A stretch of 64,000 nucleotides of DNA from an uncultured Paracoccaceae bacterium (GCA_934500835.1 CAKSTR010000002.1:186001-250000), one strand, 5' to 3'. Positions 53,034 through 61,891 are shown, counted from the stretch's first letter. A program made the numbers and translations. The notes: a model not told the origin generated them from the sequence alone.

Positions 53034-53792
53034 TCACGCCGCGTTCTCCTGCGTGCCGCGGACCGGCTTGCCGCCGACGAAGTGGATGCCGCATTCGGTT
53101 TTCGCCTGCCCCCGCCAGCGGCCCGAGCGCGGGTCCTCGCCGGGTTTCACCGGGCTGGTGCAGGGCGCGCAGCCGATCGAGGGGTAGCCCCTGGCGACCA
53201 GGGGGTGCCGGGGCAGGCGGTTGTTGACGATGTATTCCTCAAGATCCTCGCGGCCCCAATGGGCCAGAGGGTTCACCTTGATGCGGAAGTCCCCTTCGTT
53301 TTCAAAGAACTGCAGGGTCTCTCGGTCACTGTTCTGGAACCGTTTGCGGCCGGTGATCCAGCCGTCGAACTTGGTCAGCGCACGTTCCAGAGGCTCCACC
53401 TTGCGGATGTTGCAGCAGGAGTCGGTGTTGAACTGGTGCAGCGTGCCGTCGGGGTCCTGGAAGTTCACCCGCGCCGGATTGCCGCGAATGGTGCGCACAT
53501 CGCAAAGGTTCAGGCTTTCGGCCAGGTCGCGCTGATACTCCAGCGTCTCCTGAAACAGCATCCGCGTGTCGACGAACAGCACCGGCGTTTCGGGCGCGAT
53601 GACCGAGACCAGATGCAGGAGCACCACCGATTCCGCCCCGAAGGACGACACCAGCGCCACCCGGCCCAGATCGTCATCCTTCAGCGCATGTTCCAGCACG
53701 GCGGTGGCCGAGTGGTGCTTGTAGCGGCTGTTCAGCGCGTCCACACGCTCGGCCACCGGGCCGGCGTGAAGGCCGCCAAGGTCACGCGGCAT
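53034..53792 (-). CDS. cysH: Assimilatory adenylyl-sulfate (APS) reductase
   Basis: A 252-residue CysH. The 4Fe-4S cysteines Cys126-Cys127 and Cys208-x2-Cys211 are present, which marks the APS-using type, and the catalytic Cys234 is in KTECGIH. It reduces APS to sulfite and AMP with thioredoxin or glutaredoxin. The start at 53792 overlaps the cysI stop by 11 bases, so the two are coupled. The sulfurylase genes cysD/cysN are not in this window. Confidence 0.93.
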   Translation of the reverse strand: MPRDLGGLHAGPVAERVDALNSRYKHHSATAVLEHALKDDDLGRVALVSSFGAESVVLLHLVSVIAPETPVLFVDTRMLFQETLEYQRDLAESLNLCDVRTIRGNPARVNFQDPDGTLHQFNTDSCCNIRKVEPLERALTKFDGWITGRKRFQNSDRETLQFFENEGDFRIKVNPLAHWGREDLEEYIVNNRLPRHPLVARGYPSIGCAPCTSPVKPGEDPRSGRWRGQAKTECGIHFVGGKPVRGTQENAA

Positions 53793-55449
53793 CGCGGTCG
53801 GCCTCGGGATAGAGGGCGGCCTTGAAGGGGTCCATCCCGACCCGCTTGAACGCCTGCAGGAAGGTTTCCTCGACATTGTGGCGCAGACCCAGATAGGCGC
53901 GCAGGATCCGCTCGACCGCACCCGTCACCTGATCATAGGCAAAGCCGGGGCCGGTCTTGTCGCCGACCACGGTATCCTCGGTGCCGTCGCCGCCAAGGGT
54001 GATCTGGTAATTCTCGACCCCGGCGCGATCCAGCCCCAGAATGCCGATATGGCCGACATGGTGGTGGCCGCAGGCATTGATGCAGCCCGAGATCTTGATC
54101 TTCAGCGGGCCGACCTCCTCCTCAAGCCCGACCTCGCGCAGCCGCAGGGCGATCTCCTGCGCCACGGGGATGGAACGGGCGGTGGCCAGCGCGCAATAGT
54201 CCATGCCGGGGCAGGCGATGATGTCCGAGGCAAGCCCGACATTGGCGGTGCCAAGCCCGGCCCGGGCCAGCGTGGCGTGCAGCGCCGGCAGGTCGGATTT
54301 GTGGACATGCGGCAGGATCACGTTCTGCTCGTGGCTGATCCGGATCTCGGAATGGCCATAGCGTTCCGACAGGTCCGCGATGACCCGCATCTGGTCGGAT
54401 GTCGCATCGCCGGGCGTCAGGCCATGTGCCTTCAGGCTGACGGTGACAATGGCATAGCCATCCTCCCGATGCGCCGAAAGGTTGCGGTCGGCCCAGGCCC
54501 GGAACACCGGATCGGCCTTGTAGAAGGCGTCAAAGGCATCGACCGGCGCATTGCGGAAGGCAGGCGGGGCGAAGGCGGCGCGGATGTCGTCCAGCAGCAC
54601 CTGATCGGCGCCGCCGAACAGCGGGCGCAACTCGGCAAAGCGCGCCTCGACCATGCGGGTGATCTCGTCGCGGCCGGTCTCGTGCAGGGTGATCTTGATC
54701 CGCGCCTTGAACTTGTTGTCGCGCCGTCCAAGGGTGTTGTAGACGCTGAGCACCGCCTCGACATAGGGCAGCAGATCCGCCACGGGCAGGAACTCGCGCA
54801 CCACCATGCCGACCATCGGCGTGCGCCCAAGCCCGCCGCCGACCAGCACGGTGAAGCCCGGCTCTCCCGCCGCGTTGCGGGTCATCCGCAGGCCGATGTC
54901 ATGGGCGCCGGTCACGGCGCGGTCGTTCGGTGCGCCGGTGATGGCGATCTTGAACTTGCGCGGCAGGAACTGGAACTCGGGGTGGTCGGAGGACCATTGT
55001 CGAAGCAATTCCGCATAGGGGCGGGGGTCTTCGATCTCATCCGCCGCTGCACCGGCGAAATGGTCCGCGGTGACGTTCCTCACGCAATTGCCCGAGGTCT
55101 GGATGGCATGCATCCCCACATCGGCCAGCGCCGACAGGATCGCCGGCACATCGGGCAGTTTCGGCCAGTTGAACTGGATGTTCTGCCGGGTGGTGAAGTG
55201 GCCATAGCCCTTGTCGAACGTGTCCGCGATCATCGCAAGCTGGCGCATCTGGCGCGGGTTGATCGTGCCGTAAGGGATGGCCACGCGCAGCATATAGGCA
55301 TGCAGCTGCAGATAGAGCCCGTTCATCAGCCGCAGCGGGCGGAACTCTTCCTCGGTCAGGCTGCCGTCCAGACGGCGCGCCACCTGGCCCGAGAACTGAT
55401 CGACCCGGGCGCGGACGAAGGCTTCGTCGAAGTCGGTATAGTCATACAT
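53782..55449 (-). CDS. cysI: Sulfite reductase (siroheme, nitrite/sulfite reductase family)
   Basis: A 555-residue single-chain reductase. The 4Fe-4S/siroheme cysteines are in ACPGMDYCALA and ISGCINACGHHHVGHIG. The two-fold repeated NIR_SIR ferredoxin-like domains are complete. It reduces sulfite to sulfide with six electrons, probably from ferredoxin via the fpr product. The ATG at 55449 (MYDYTDFDEAFV) overlaps the end of the DUF2849 gene. Confidence 0.93.
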   Translation of the reverse strand: MYDYTDFDEAFVRARVDQFSGQVARRLDGSLTEEEFRPLRLMNGLYLQLHAYMLRVAIPYGTINPRQMRQLAMIADTFDKGYGHFTTRQNIQFNWPKLPDVPAILSALADVGMHAIQTSGNCVRNVTADHFAGAAADEIEDPRPYAELLRQWSSDHPEFQFLPRKFKIAITGAPNDRAVTGAHDIGLRMTRNAAGEPGFTVLVGGGLGRTPMVGMVVREFLPVADLLPYVEAVLSVYNTLGRRDNKFKARIKITLHETGRDEITRMVEARFAELRPLFGGADQVLLDDIRAAFAPPAFRNAPVDAFDAFYKADPVFRAWADRNLSAHREDGYAIVTVSLKAHGLTPGDATSDQMRVIADLSERYGHSEIRISHEQNVILPHVHKSDLPALHATLARAGLGTANVGLASDIIACPGMDYCALATARSIPVAQEIALRLREVGLEEEVGPLKIKISGCINACGHHHVGHIGILGLDRAGVENYQITLGGDGTEDTVVGDKTGPGFAYDQVTGAVERILRAYLGLRHNVEETFLQAFKRVGMDPFKAALYPEADRDAA

Positions 55450-55750
55450 TGCCGAAATCCGCCTGCTTGCCATGGGCATAGTTCGAAGGGCCGCGCGTGC
55501 GGAACGCCTCGCGGAAATGGGTGGGCTCGGGGCCGTTCGGCCCGGACTTCGCATCGGCCAGATAGGGGCCGACCACGATCAGCTTCTGGGCCGTCGCATG
55601 GATCAGCCGCAACTGGCCATGGGCCTCGTCCTCGATCAGCTCGGCCTCGTGGTGGAAGGGCGACCAGCGGTCATCGGCGGTCAGATAGACCACATCGCCT
55701 TCGCGCAGCCGGTTGGCGGTGATGACTTTCGGAGTGAAACGGCGGCTCAT
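55442..55750 (-). CDS. DUF2849 protein
   Basis: A 102-residue DUF2849 protein. The family is found beside cysI in alphaproteobacteria; its role is unknown, perhaps maturation of the reductase. It overlaps both the cysG and cysI genes by a few bases and so is translated as part of the chain. Confidence 0.85.
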   Translation of the reverse strand: MSRRFTPKVITANRLREGDVVYLTADDRWSPFHHEAELIEDEAHGQLRLIHATAQKLIVVGPYLADAKSGPNGPEPTHFREAFRTRGPSNYAHGKQADFGNV

Positions 55751-56499
55751 GCGCGGGCCTCTTTCAACTGGCTCAGGGCGGTGGCGGCCTTGCGGGGGGC
55801 AAGCCCGTAAAGCAGGATGGCGGGGCCGGCGGTCTCGGCCACGGCGGCGGGAAGGCTGGCAAGGCTGGCCGCGATGATGCGCTGATCGGCGCGGCTGACG
55901 TTCTCCACCACCGTCACCGGCGTCTCGGCGGCAGCGCCATGCATCATCAGCCGGCCCTGCAGGTAGCGGGCGGATTTCTTGCCCATGTAGATCGCGGCAA
56001 CTTCGCCGGCCCGGGCAAGGGCGCGCCAGTCCTGTTCGGCGAAGCCTTCCATGACATGGCCGGTCAGGATGCGCAGCCCGGTGTTGCGGCCGCGCCTGGT
56101 CAGGCTTTGGCCGATCGCGGCGGCAGCCACGCTGGCCGTGGTCAGGCCGGGCAGGATGCGAAAGGCCAGACCGGCCTCTTCCAGCGCCGCGATCTCTTCG
56201 TCCAGCCGGGCAAAGACGCCGGTGTCGCCCCCCTTCAGCCGCACCACGCGGGCGCCGGACAGCGCAGCCCTGACCAGAATGGCATGGATGTCGCTCTGCG
56301 CGGTCGAGGGGCCAAAGCCCTCCTTGCCGACGTCGACCAGACGGGCCTGCGGCGGGGCCAGTTCCAGCACCTCCTCGCCGACAAGACGGTCATGGATCAC
56401 CACCTCGGCCATCGACAGCGCGCGCGCGGCGCCCAGAGTCAGATGTTCGGCCGCGCCCGGGCCGGCGCCGACGAAAAGGACAGGATGCAGTTGCGGCAT
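55747..56499 (-). CDS. cysG: Uroporphyrinogen-III C-methyltransferase
   Basis: A 250-residue SUMT (CobA/CysG C-terminal type) that makes precorrin-2, the siroheme precursor. Signatures are VGAGPGAAEHLTLGAARAL, VRLKGGDTGVFAR and VVENVSRADQR. It lacks the CysG N-terminal oxidase/chelatase domain. It heads the sulfite-reduction operon and supplies siroheme for CysI. It is divergent from an Lrp-type regulator. Confidence 0.92.
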   Translation of the reverse strand: MPQLHPVLFVGAGPGAAEHLTLGAARALSMAEVVIHDRLVGEEVLELAPPQARLVDVGKEGFGPSTAQSDIHAILVRAALSGARVVRLKGGDTGVFARLDEEIAALEEAGLAFRILPGLTTASVAAAAIGQSLTRRGRNTGLRILTGHVMEGFAEQDWRALARAGEVAAIYMGKKSARYLQGRLMMHGAAAETPVTVVENVSRADQRIIAASLASLPAAVAETAGPAILLYGLAPRKAATALSQLKEARA

Positions 56500-56531
56500 G
56501 GTTTCGGGTCCGACCGGGTTTCGCTTGCGCA

Positions 56532-56556
56532 GAATATAGAAGATTTTCCCATATTC
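56532..56556. promoter_or_regulatory. Possible Lrp-type operator between cysG and lrp
   Basis: GAATAT-N13-ATATTC, with GAA..TTTTC inside, forms an AT-rich palindrome in the divergent gap. It looks like the degenerate sites of Lrp/AsnC proteins. Confidence 0.45.
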
Positions 56557-56569
56557 GCGCCATATCCCC

Positions 56570-56598
56570 TTGCAGATAAGGACGCTTGTTCCGATACT
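56570..56598 (+). promoter_or_regulatory. Predicted promoter of the Lrp-type gene
   Basis: TTGCAG (56570-56575) and GATACT (56593-56598) with a 17-base spacer, 45 bases before the ATG at 56644. Confidence 0.45.
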
Positions 56599-56643
56599 GC
56601 CGCCGACCGGAACCGCAGTTCCGCCAATCGGGGGTTTTCAGGA

Positions 56644-57105
56644 ATGGCTGCCGCACTGGACGATCTGGACCGGAAAATCCTGTCGGAATTGCAGAAGGAT
56701 GCCGAACAGTCCCTGGACGAAATCGCCCGCCGGGTCGGCTCGTCGAAGACGCCGGTCTGGAACCGCATCCGCAAGATGAAGGATCTGGGCGTCATCACCC
56801 GCACGACCGCCATCCTCGACCCCGAGGCCCTGGGGCTGGAAGCCTGCTTCTTCGTCCTGATCCGCACCAGCGAGCATGAAGCCGACTGGCAGCGCAAATT
56901 CCTGAAAGCCTTGAAGGAACGCCCCGAGGTGATGGAGGCGCACCGGCTTGCCGGCGACATCGACTATATCCTGAAGGTGCGGGTGAAGAACGCCCGCGCC
57001 TATGACCAGTTCTATCAGGCGCTGATCTCGGAAGTGCGGATCTACAACGTCACCGCACTTCTCAGCATGGAAGAGATCAAGTCGACCACGACCCTGCCGT
57101 TGTAA
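56644..57105 (+). CDS. Lrp/AsnC-family regulator
   Basis: A 153-residue Lrp-type regulator with an N-terminal helix-turn-helix (LDEIARRVGSSKTPVWNRIRKM) and a C-terminal RAM effector domain. The ATG at 56644 gives the normal family length. Its divergent placement from cysG suggests that it controls the sulfur operon, perhaps sensing cysteine or another amino acid. The effector is not shown by sequence. Confidence 0.9.
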   Translation: MAAALDDLDRKILSELQKDAEQSLDEIARRVGSSKTPVWNRIRKMKDLGVITRTTAILDPEALGLEACFFVLIRTSEHEADWQRKFLKALKERPEVMEAHRLAGDIDYILKVRVKNARAYDQFYQALISEVRIYNVTALLSMEEIKSTTTLPL

Positions 57106-57277
57106 GACCGGAAAGCCCCCGCGCGCCGCCTCCAGCCCAATGCTTTTTCTGAACCAATGGCGGAACCAACGGGTTGCCCGGAACAATTCCAGGCAGAGAA
57201 CAGGGTCAAACCCAATACAAGTGAACTGAACTCAAGTTGAACCGCCACCTCGTTCCGTTGTGCGGAACGCGGTGTTC

Positions 57278-57332
57278 CTATTTTCTGTCTCCAAATATCC
57301 CGGGGGGACCGGGGGGCTGGCCCCCCGGCCGC
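57278..57332 (-). repeat. GATATTT-type intergenic repeat, GACAGAAAATG tail variant (reverse)
   Basis: TATTTTCTGTCTCCAAATATCC then the hairpin CCGGGGGGC-TG-GCCCCCCGG at 57309-57328. It lies between the converging Lrp and P450 genes. Confidence 0.7.
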
Positions 57333-57340
57333 CGTCAGCC

Positions 57341-58522
57341 TCAGCGCGCCACCATCAGCCGTTGCAGCCCGTGGAAATGGTAGACATCGCCATAGCGCGG
57401 CGGTTCGGTCAGGCGCAGCCCGGGGCAGCGCCGGAAGAGGAGGGGCAGGGCGATCTGCAACTCCAGCCGGGCCAGCGGCGCGCCGACGCAGAAGTGAAGA
57501 CCGGCGCCAAAGCTGGTGATCGGCTGGGCGGGGCGGTCCGGCAGGAAGCGGTCGGGACAGTCCCACGGCCCCGGGTCCCGGTTGGCGGCGGCCAGCAGGA
57601 GGCCGACCTGATCGCCGCGGGCGAACCGCTGGCCCATCACCTCGACGTCCTCATAGGCCCAGCGGGTGAACATGTGCAGCGCGGGATCGTAGCGCAGGAT
57701 TTCTTCCACCGTCGGCTCGATCTGATCGGGGTCCAGGGCCGAGGGCGGTGCCGAATGCTCCAGAAGCGCCTTCACGCCATTGCCGATGGTGTGAACGGTG
57801 GCCTCATGCCCCGCGTTCAGCAGCAGGATGCAGGTGGTGATCAACTCGTCGGTCGAAAGCCGCTCGCCCTCGGCTTCGGCGGCAATCAGATGGGTGATGA
57901 GGTCATCGGCCGGGCGGCTGCGGCGTTCTTCCACATATCCGCGCATGAAACCGACGAAGGCTTCGGTCGCCGCCGCCGCGCGGTCCTCGGTCTCGCGCGT
58001 GCGGCCGGCCATATACATGCCGACCATGGCATTGGACCAGCGCAGAAGGTCCGGCGCCATCTCTTCGGGCACGCCAAGAAGCCGGGCGATGATGCGGACG
58101 GGCAGCGGCTGCGCAAAGGCCTGCAACAGGTCGAAAGGGCCGTCCGGGAAGCCTGCGATCAGCTCTTCGCTCAGCGCGGCGATCTCGGGCGCCAGCGCGG
58201 CGATCCGGCGCGAGGTGAAGGCCCGCAGCACAAGGCCGCGCAACCGGGTGTGGCGGGGCGGCTCCAGCTCCAGCATGGAATGCGCCTCGACCGCGTAGAA
58301 CGGCTTCAGGTGGTCGGGGATCGGCGAGGCCAGCTCGGCCGGCACCTCGCGGCCGAAGCGGCGGTCGCGGAAGATGGCGCTGACGGCGGCAAAGCTGCCG
58401 GTGCAGACAAGACCGTAGTCCTGCCAGTGAAAGAAGGGGCCGGCGGCGCGGGCGGTCTCGTAGAACGGATAGGGGTTCTGGACGAAGGCGGGGTCCGTGG
58501 GCGACTGGGAAAGCGTTTTCAT
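57341..58522 (-). CDS. Cytochrome P450
   Basis: A 393-residue soluble bacterial P450. The heme-ligand Cys345 is in FGAGLHFCVGAP, the I-helix has LLNAGHEATVHT, and ExxR lies in TVEEILRYDP. The substrate cannot be inferred; no ferredoxin is next to it. The start at 58522 overlaps the transporter stop (4 bases), so the two are co-translated and the exporter may handle the P450 product or substrate. Confidence 0.9.
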   Translation of the reverse strand: MKTLSQSPTDPAFVQNPYPFYETARAAGPFFHWQDYGLVCTGSFAAVSAIFRDRRFGREVPAELASPIPDHLKPFYAVEAHSMLELEPPRHTRLRGLVLRAFTSRRIAALAPEIAALSEELIAGFPDGPFDLLQAFAQPLPVRIIARLLGVPEEMAPDLLRWSNAMVGMYMAGRTRETEDRAAAATEAFVGFMRGYVEERRSRPADDLITHLIAAEAEGERLSTDELITTCILLLNAGHEATVHTIGNGVKALLEHSAPPSALDPDQIEPTVEEILRYDPALHMFTRWAYEDVEVMGQRFARGDQVGLLLAAANRDPGPWDCPDRFLPDRPAQPITSFGAGLHFCVGAPLARLELQIALPLLFRRCPGLRLTEPPRYGDVYHFHGLQRLMVAR

Positions 58523-59457
58523 CGGCGGGGTCCGAAGGGCAGGGGGATGATGCCTTGCGCGATCAGCACGCCAAGGCCGACGACGGCGGCAGCGATGGCC
58601 TGCGGCCAGTTCCAGGCCGCACCAAGGGCGAAAAGGATCAGCATGACATAGAAGGGGGCGGCATTGATGTGCAAGGCCGACAGCCCGATGCCAAGGCGTT
58701 CCACCGACATGATCCACATCACCTGGCTGACGCCAAGCGCGCCGACGCTGAAGATCAGCATGGAGCCATAGTCGCGCCAGCCCCAGGGAGCGAAGTCCGG
58801 GGCGATCCCGCCCGTCGCCCATTGCGCGCCGGCGGCGGCCAGCATGGTGACGGCAGCACCTGTCAGGGTGATGGCGGTGCGGCCCAGCGGGCTTTCCTTC
58901 GGGAAGGCGGTCACGGTCAGCCGCGACCCCAGGGCAAAGGAGATGACCGACCCAAAGCAAAGCACCACGCCGGTCAGCAGGTCTCCGCCGCCGTTCGCGC
59001 CGCCGCCGGGGTCCAGCGTCATCGCGCCGCCCGCCAGCGACAGAAGAAGCCCCAGCACCAGCGCCAGCGTCAGCTTGCGGCCGTCCAGCATAACCTCAAG
59101 CGCGATGCCCACCACCGGCAGCGTTGACGAGATCACCGCCGCCGTCACCGCGCCCCCCCGCGCCTGACCAAGGATCAGGAACCACGCGCCAAGGCCGATC
59201 AGGCTGCCGACCGCGATGCCTTTCAGCCAGTCGGCGCGGCGCAGCGGCGCAACGCCTTCGCGCAAAAGCCAGAACAGCGTCACCGCCGCCGCCGCCCAGA
59301 CCATGCGGATTGCCGTCAGCTGGTCGCCCGGCATCAGCGGGATCAGCCGGTCGGCAGCAGGCAGGCCCGCCGCCCAGATCAGCATCGAGGCCATGCAGAT
59401 CAGATTGGCCGTCAACAGGCTGCTTTGCGGGCGGGATGGGACAGAGGTTGCAGTCAT
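58519..59457 (-). CDS. DMT-superfamily (EamA) transporter
   Basis: A 312-residue permease with ten membrane segments in two EamA halves (LICMASMLIWAAGLPAADRL start). EamA proteins export metabolites or amino acids. The ATG at 59457 is preferred over one 7 codons upstream. It is upstream of and coupled to the P450 gene. Confidence 0.87.
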   Translation of the reverse strand: MTATSVPSRPQSSLLTANLICMASMLIWAAGLPAADRLIPLMPGDQLTAIRMVWAAAAVTLFWLLREGVAPLRRADWLKGIAVGSLIGLGAWFLILGQARGGAVTAAVISSTLPVVGIALEVMLDGRKLTLALVLGLLLSLAGGAMTLDPGGGANGGGDLLTGVVLCFGSVISFALGSRLTVTAFPKESPLGRTAITLTGAAVTMLAAAGAQWATGGIAPDFAPWGWRDYGSMLIFSVGALGVSQVMWIMSVERLGIGLSALHINAAPFYVMLILFALGAAWNWPQAIAAAVVGLGVLIAQGIIPLPFGPRR

Positions 59458-59538
59458 CCTGCCTGCCTTGCACGCCACAGCGGAAGGGTCTGGCCCAAGG
59501 GCGACAGGTCAGGTCGCTGCCGCGATTGCCGTCCCCGG

Positions 59539-59596
59539 CTTCATCTTGGCCCAAATATCCCGCGGGGAGGTGCGGAGGGGCGCGAAGCCCCTCTGC
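59539..59596 (-). repeat. GATATTT-type intergenic repeat with GC hairpin (reverse)
   Basis: TTCATCTTGGCCCAAATATCC, CGCGGGG, then the hairpin GAGGGGCGCGAAGCCCCTC. It lies between the transporter gene and the tpiA stop, both on the minus strand. Confidence 0.7.
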
Positions 59597-59614
59597 CTGC
59601 CCGCCAAACGCGCC

Positions 59615-60355
59615 TCAGCCGGCCAGTGCCGCGACGATGGCGCCGAAATCGTTGGCCTTCAGGCTTGCGCCGCCGACCAGAGCGCCATCGACATCCCCGA
59701 CCGCAAAGATCTCGACCGCGTTCGAAGGCTTCACCGAACCGCCATAGAGAAGCCGCATCCCCGCGGCCTCGGCCCCGAAGCGGGTGGAAAGCTCGCGGCG
59801 CAGAAAGCCGTGCACCTCGGCGATCTCGGCCAGCGTCGGGGTGCGGCCGGTGCCGATGGCCCAGATCGGCTCATAGGCGATCACGGTATTTGCGGCGCTG
59901 GCCCCATCGGGAACCGAGCCGGCAAGCTGCGCGCCCACCACCTGCAGGGTGGCGCCGCCATTCCGCTGCGCCTCGGTCTCGCCGACACAGATGATCGCGG
60001 TCAGCCCGGCGGCCCAGGCGGCTTCGGCCTTGGCGCGGACAAGAGCATCGCTTTCGCCATGATCGGCGCGGCGTTCGGAATGGCCAAGGATGACATAGCT
60101 CGCCCCGGCTTCGGCCAGCATCCCGGCCGAAATATCGCCGGTATGGGCGCCGGTCGTGCCGGTGTGGCAATCCTGCCCGCCAACTTTCAGCGCGCCGCCC
60201 CGGACATGCCAGGCCATCTGCGCGATCAGGGTGGCCGGCGGGCACAAGAGCATCTCGCAGCCGGGCGCGGGATGGGCCTTCAGAAGCGCGGTCACTTCCG
60301 ACAGCGCCATCGGGCTGCCGTTCATCTTCCAGTTCCCTGCGGCGAGTCTGCGCAT
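59615..60355 (-). CDS. tpiA: Triosephosphate isomerase
   Basis: A 246-residue TIM barrel interconverting dihydroxyacetone phosphate and glyceraldehyde 3-phosphate. Lys10 (NWKMNG), the catalytic His in VILGHSERR, the Glu in [11 protein letters not shown] and the phosphate loop [12 protein letters not shown] are all present. A single gene with its own upstream gap. Confidence 0.97.
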   Translation of the reverse strand: MRRLAAGNWKMNGSPMALSEVTALLKAHPAPGCEMLLCPPATLIAQMAWHVRGGALKVGGQDCHTGTTGAHTGDISAGMLAEAGASYVILGHSERRADHGESDALVRAKAEAAWAAGLTAIICVGETEAQRNGGATLQVVGAQLAGSVPDGASAANTVIAYEPIWAIGTGRTPTLAEIAEVHGFLRRELSTRFGAEAAGMRLLYGGSVKPSNAVEIFAVGDVDGALVGGASLKANDFGAIVAALAG

Positions 60356-60449
60356 CTGCCCCTCCGTTCCTTGCAGCCCAAGCCCTATCGCAGCCCGGCC
60401 CCGTCAGGAAGGGGGCAGAGCGTGCATGAGGCGCGGCCGCAGCGGGCCG

Positions 60450-60815
60450 TCACGCCTGTGCGGGGCCGGCATCCTTGAAGCTGATCGATTCTCCGCAGCC
60501 GCAGGCCTCGGCCACATTCGGATTGCGGAAGACGAATTTCGATTCCAGCAGGCTGGTCTCATAGTCGATCTCGGTGCCGATCAGGAACATCTGCGCCATG
60601 GGCGCGATCAGCACCCTTGCGCCATCCTTCTCGACCACCTCATCCAGCGGATTGACCTCGGAGACATAGTCCATGGTGTATTCCATGCCCGCGCAGCCGC
60701 CTTTCTTGACGCCGATGCGCAGGCCCTGACGGCCATCGCGGGCCATCAGCCGGGCGATCTGTTTCGCCGCGACGGGGGTGATGCTGACTGCGGCCTTGCC
60801 GGGGATGCCGAACAT
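60450..60815 (-). CDS. A-type Fe-S carrier protein (IscA/SufA/ErpA family)
   Basis: A 121-residue protein with the three conserved cysteines Cys41, Cys105 and Cys107 (GGCAGMEY and ACGCGES). It carries or transfers Fe-S clusters during assembly. It lies in a short block with a SufT-like gene (61293), suggesting an iron-sulfur biogenesis group, although the sufBCDS genes are not seen. Confidence 0.9.
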   Translation of the reverse strand: MFGIPGKAAVSITPVAAKQIARLMARDGRQGLRIGVKKGGCAGMEYTMDYVSEVNPLDEVVEKDGARVLIAPMAQMFLIGTEIDYETSLLESKFVFRNPNVAEACGCGESISFKDAGPAQA

Positions 60816-60864
60816 GCTGGAATTCCTTTGTCCGCGATAAAGGTAATCCCGAAGGCCGGGGGTT

Positions 60865-61278
60865 TCAAGCCACCGGCGCCTTGGCCGCCCGCCGAGCCGC
60901 CGCCTCGGCCAGCCGGGCAGCAATACGGGCGCGGTTCTGCGCCAGGGCCTCGGGCGTCGGCTGCCAGTCTGCCTGCCATTCGGGCGGAATGCCGGCGATC
61001 AGATCCTGCGGTGCGTCGAAGCCGGGCGCGTAGCCGCGCGCGCGCATTTCGGCCACCAGCGCCACCTGCCGCGCAAGAAGCCAGCCAAGCCGCGGGTAGA
61101 AGAACCGCACATGGCCGGCACCCAGACGGTATTCCTCAGGGTTGCGCGGATCATCCGGGGTCTCGCCACGCGAAATGGCCGCGCGGACAAGGCCGAAGAT
61201 CCGCGGCAACTCTCGGTATTCGGCAATCAGATGGGCAGGCGACAATTCATGCGGCGGAATGCAGTTGATGCGGGTCAT
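60865..61278 (-). CDS. Pyrimidine dimer DNA glycosylase (T4 endonuclease V family)
   Basis: A 137-residue homologue of phage T4 DenV, which cuts at UV-induced pyrimidine dimers and nicks the abasic site. The N-terminus MTRINC...HLIAEYRELPRIFG aligns with T4, keeping catalytic Thr2 (N-terminal amine after Met removal), Glu23, Arg22 and Arg26. The GAGHVRFFYPRLGWL block also matches. The C-terminal aromatic WYKYYG-like dimer-contact segment of T4 is missing, replaced by an Ala/Arg tail. It lies between Fe-S genes on the same strand. Confidence 0.9.
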   Translation of the reverse strand: MTRINCIPPHELSPAHLIAEYRELPRIFGLVRAAISRGETPDDPRNPEEYRLGAGHVRFFYPRLGWLLARQVALVAEMRARGYAPGFDAPQDLIAGIPPEWQADWQPTPEALAQNRARIAARLAEAAARRAAKAPVA

Positions 61279-61292
61279 CGCCGAAGCGCGGC

Positions 61293-61646
61293 TTACATGA
61301 AGCCCAGTTCCAGCCGGGCCTCGTCCGACATCATGTCCATGCCCCAGGGCGGGTCGAAGGTCATATGGACATCGACCTCTTTCACCCCGGCCAGCGGGCC
61401 GACGGCATCGGCAACCCAGCCCGGCATCTCTCCGGCGACAGGGCAGCCGGGGGCGGTCAGGGTCATGGTGATGTCGACTGCGTTTTCGGGGCTGATCTCG
61501 ATCGTATAGACCAGACCCAGATCGTAGATGTTCACCGGGATCTCGGGGTCGAAGACGGTGCGACAGGCCTCGACCACCGTCTCATACAGCGGATGGTCGG
61601 TGCTGGAGGGCTTGATCAGGGGGGCTCCCTCGACGTGATCCTGCAT
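61293..61646 (-). CDS. SufT/MIP18-family (DUF59) Fe-S assembly protein
   Basis: A 117-residue DUF59 protein. The family motif DPEIPVNIYDLGLVY is at 33-47, and TLTAPGCPVA has the conserved Cys68. SufT-type proteins help mature Fe-S enzymes, especially when demand is high. It is 14 bases upstream of the endonuclease V-like gene and so is co-transcribed with it. Confidence 0.87.
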   Translation of the reverse strand: MQDHVEGAPLIKPSSTDHPLYETVVEACRTVFDPEIPVNIYDLGLVYTIEISPENAVDITMTLTAPGCPVAGEMPGWVADAVGPLAGVKEVDVHMTFDPPWGMDMMSDEARLELGFM

Positions 61647-61770
61647 GATGTCCGGTCCTGCGGCGGGATGTTGAGCGAATATATAAGGTTTGATCGCGGC
61701 AAGGTCCAGAGGCAGGGGCGCTGCCTGCCGCCGCCTTCTGCCGCAGGCCGGCCCGGCAAAAGGCCCCATG

Positions 61771-61804
61771 CTTTCATCCTGGCGCAGCTATCCCCGCCGG
61801 AGGC
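61771..61804 (-). repeat. Diverged GATATTT-type intergenic repeat (reverse)
   Basis: CTTTCATCCTGGCGCAGCTATCC then CCGCCGGAGGC. The usual AAATATCC is changed to AGCTATCC. It lies between ssb and the SufT-like gene. Confidence 0.5.
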
Positions 61805-61891
61805 AGACCCCTCGCCGGTTGCGCGGAGCACGCAGAGGCGAGAGGACAGGCTCGCCCCCGCAGGTGCGGTCGTTCCTGGCGGAACGCTGGA

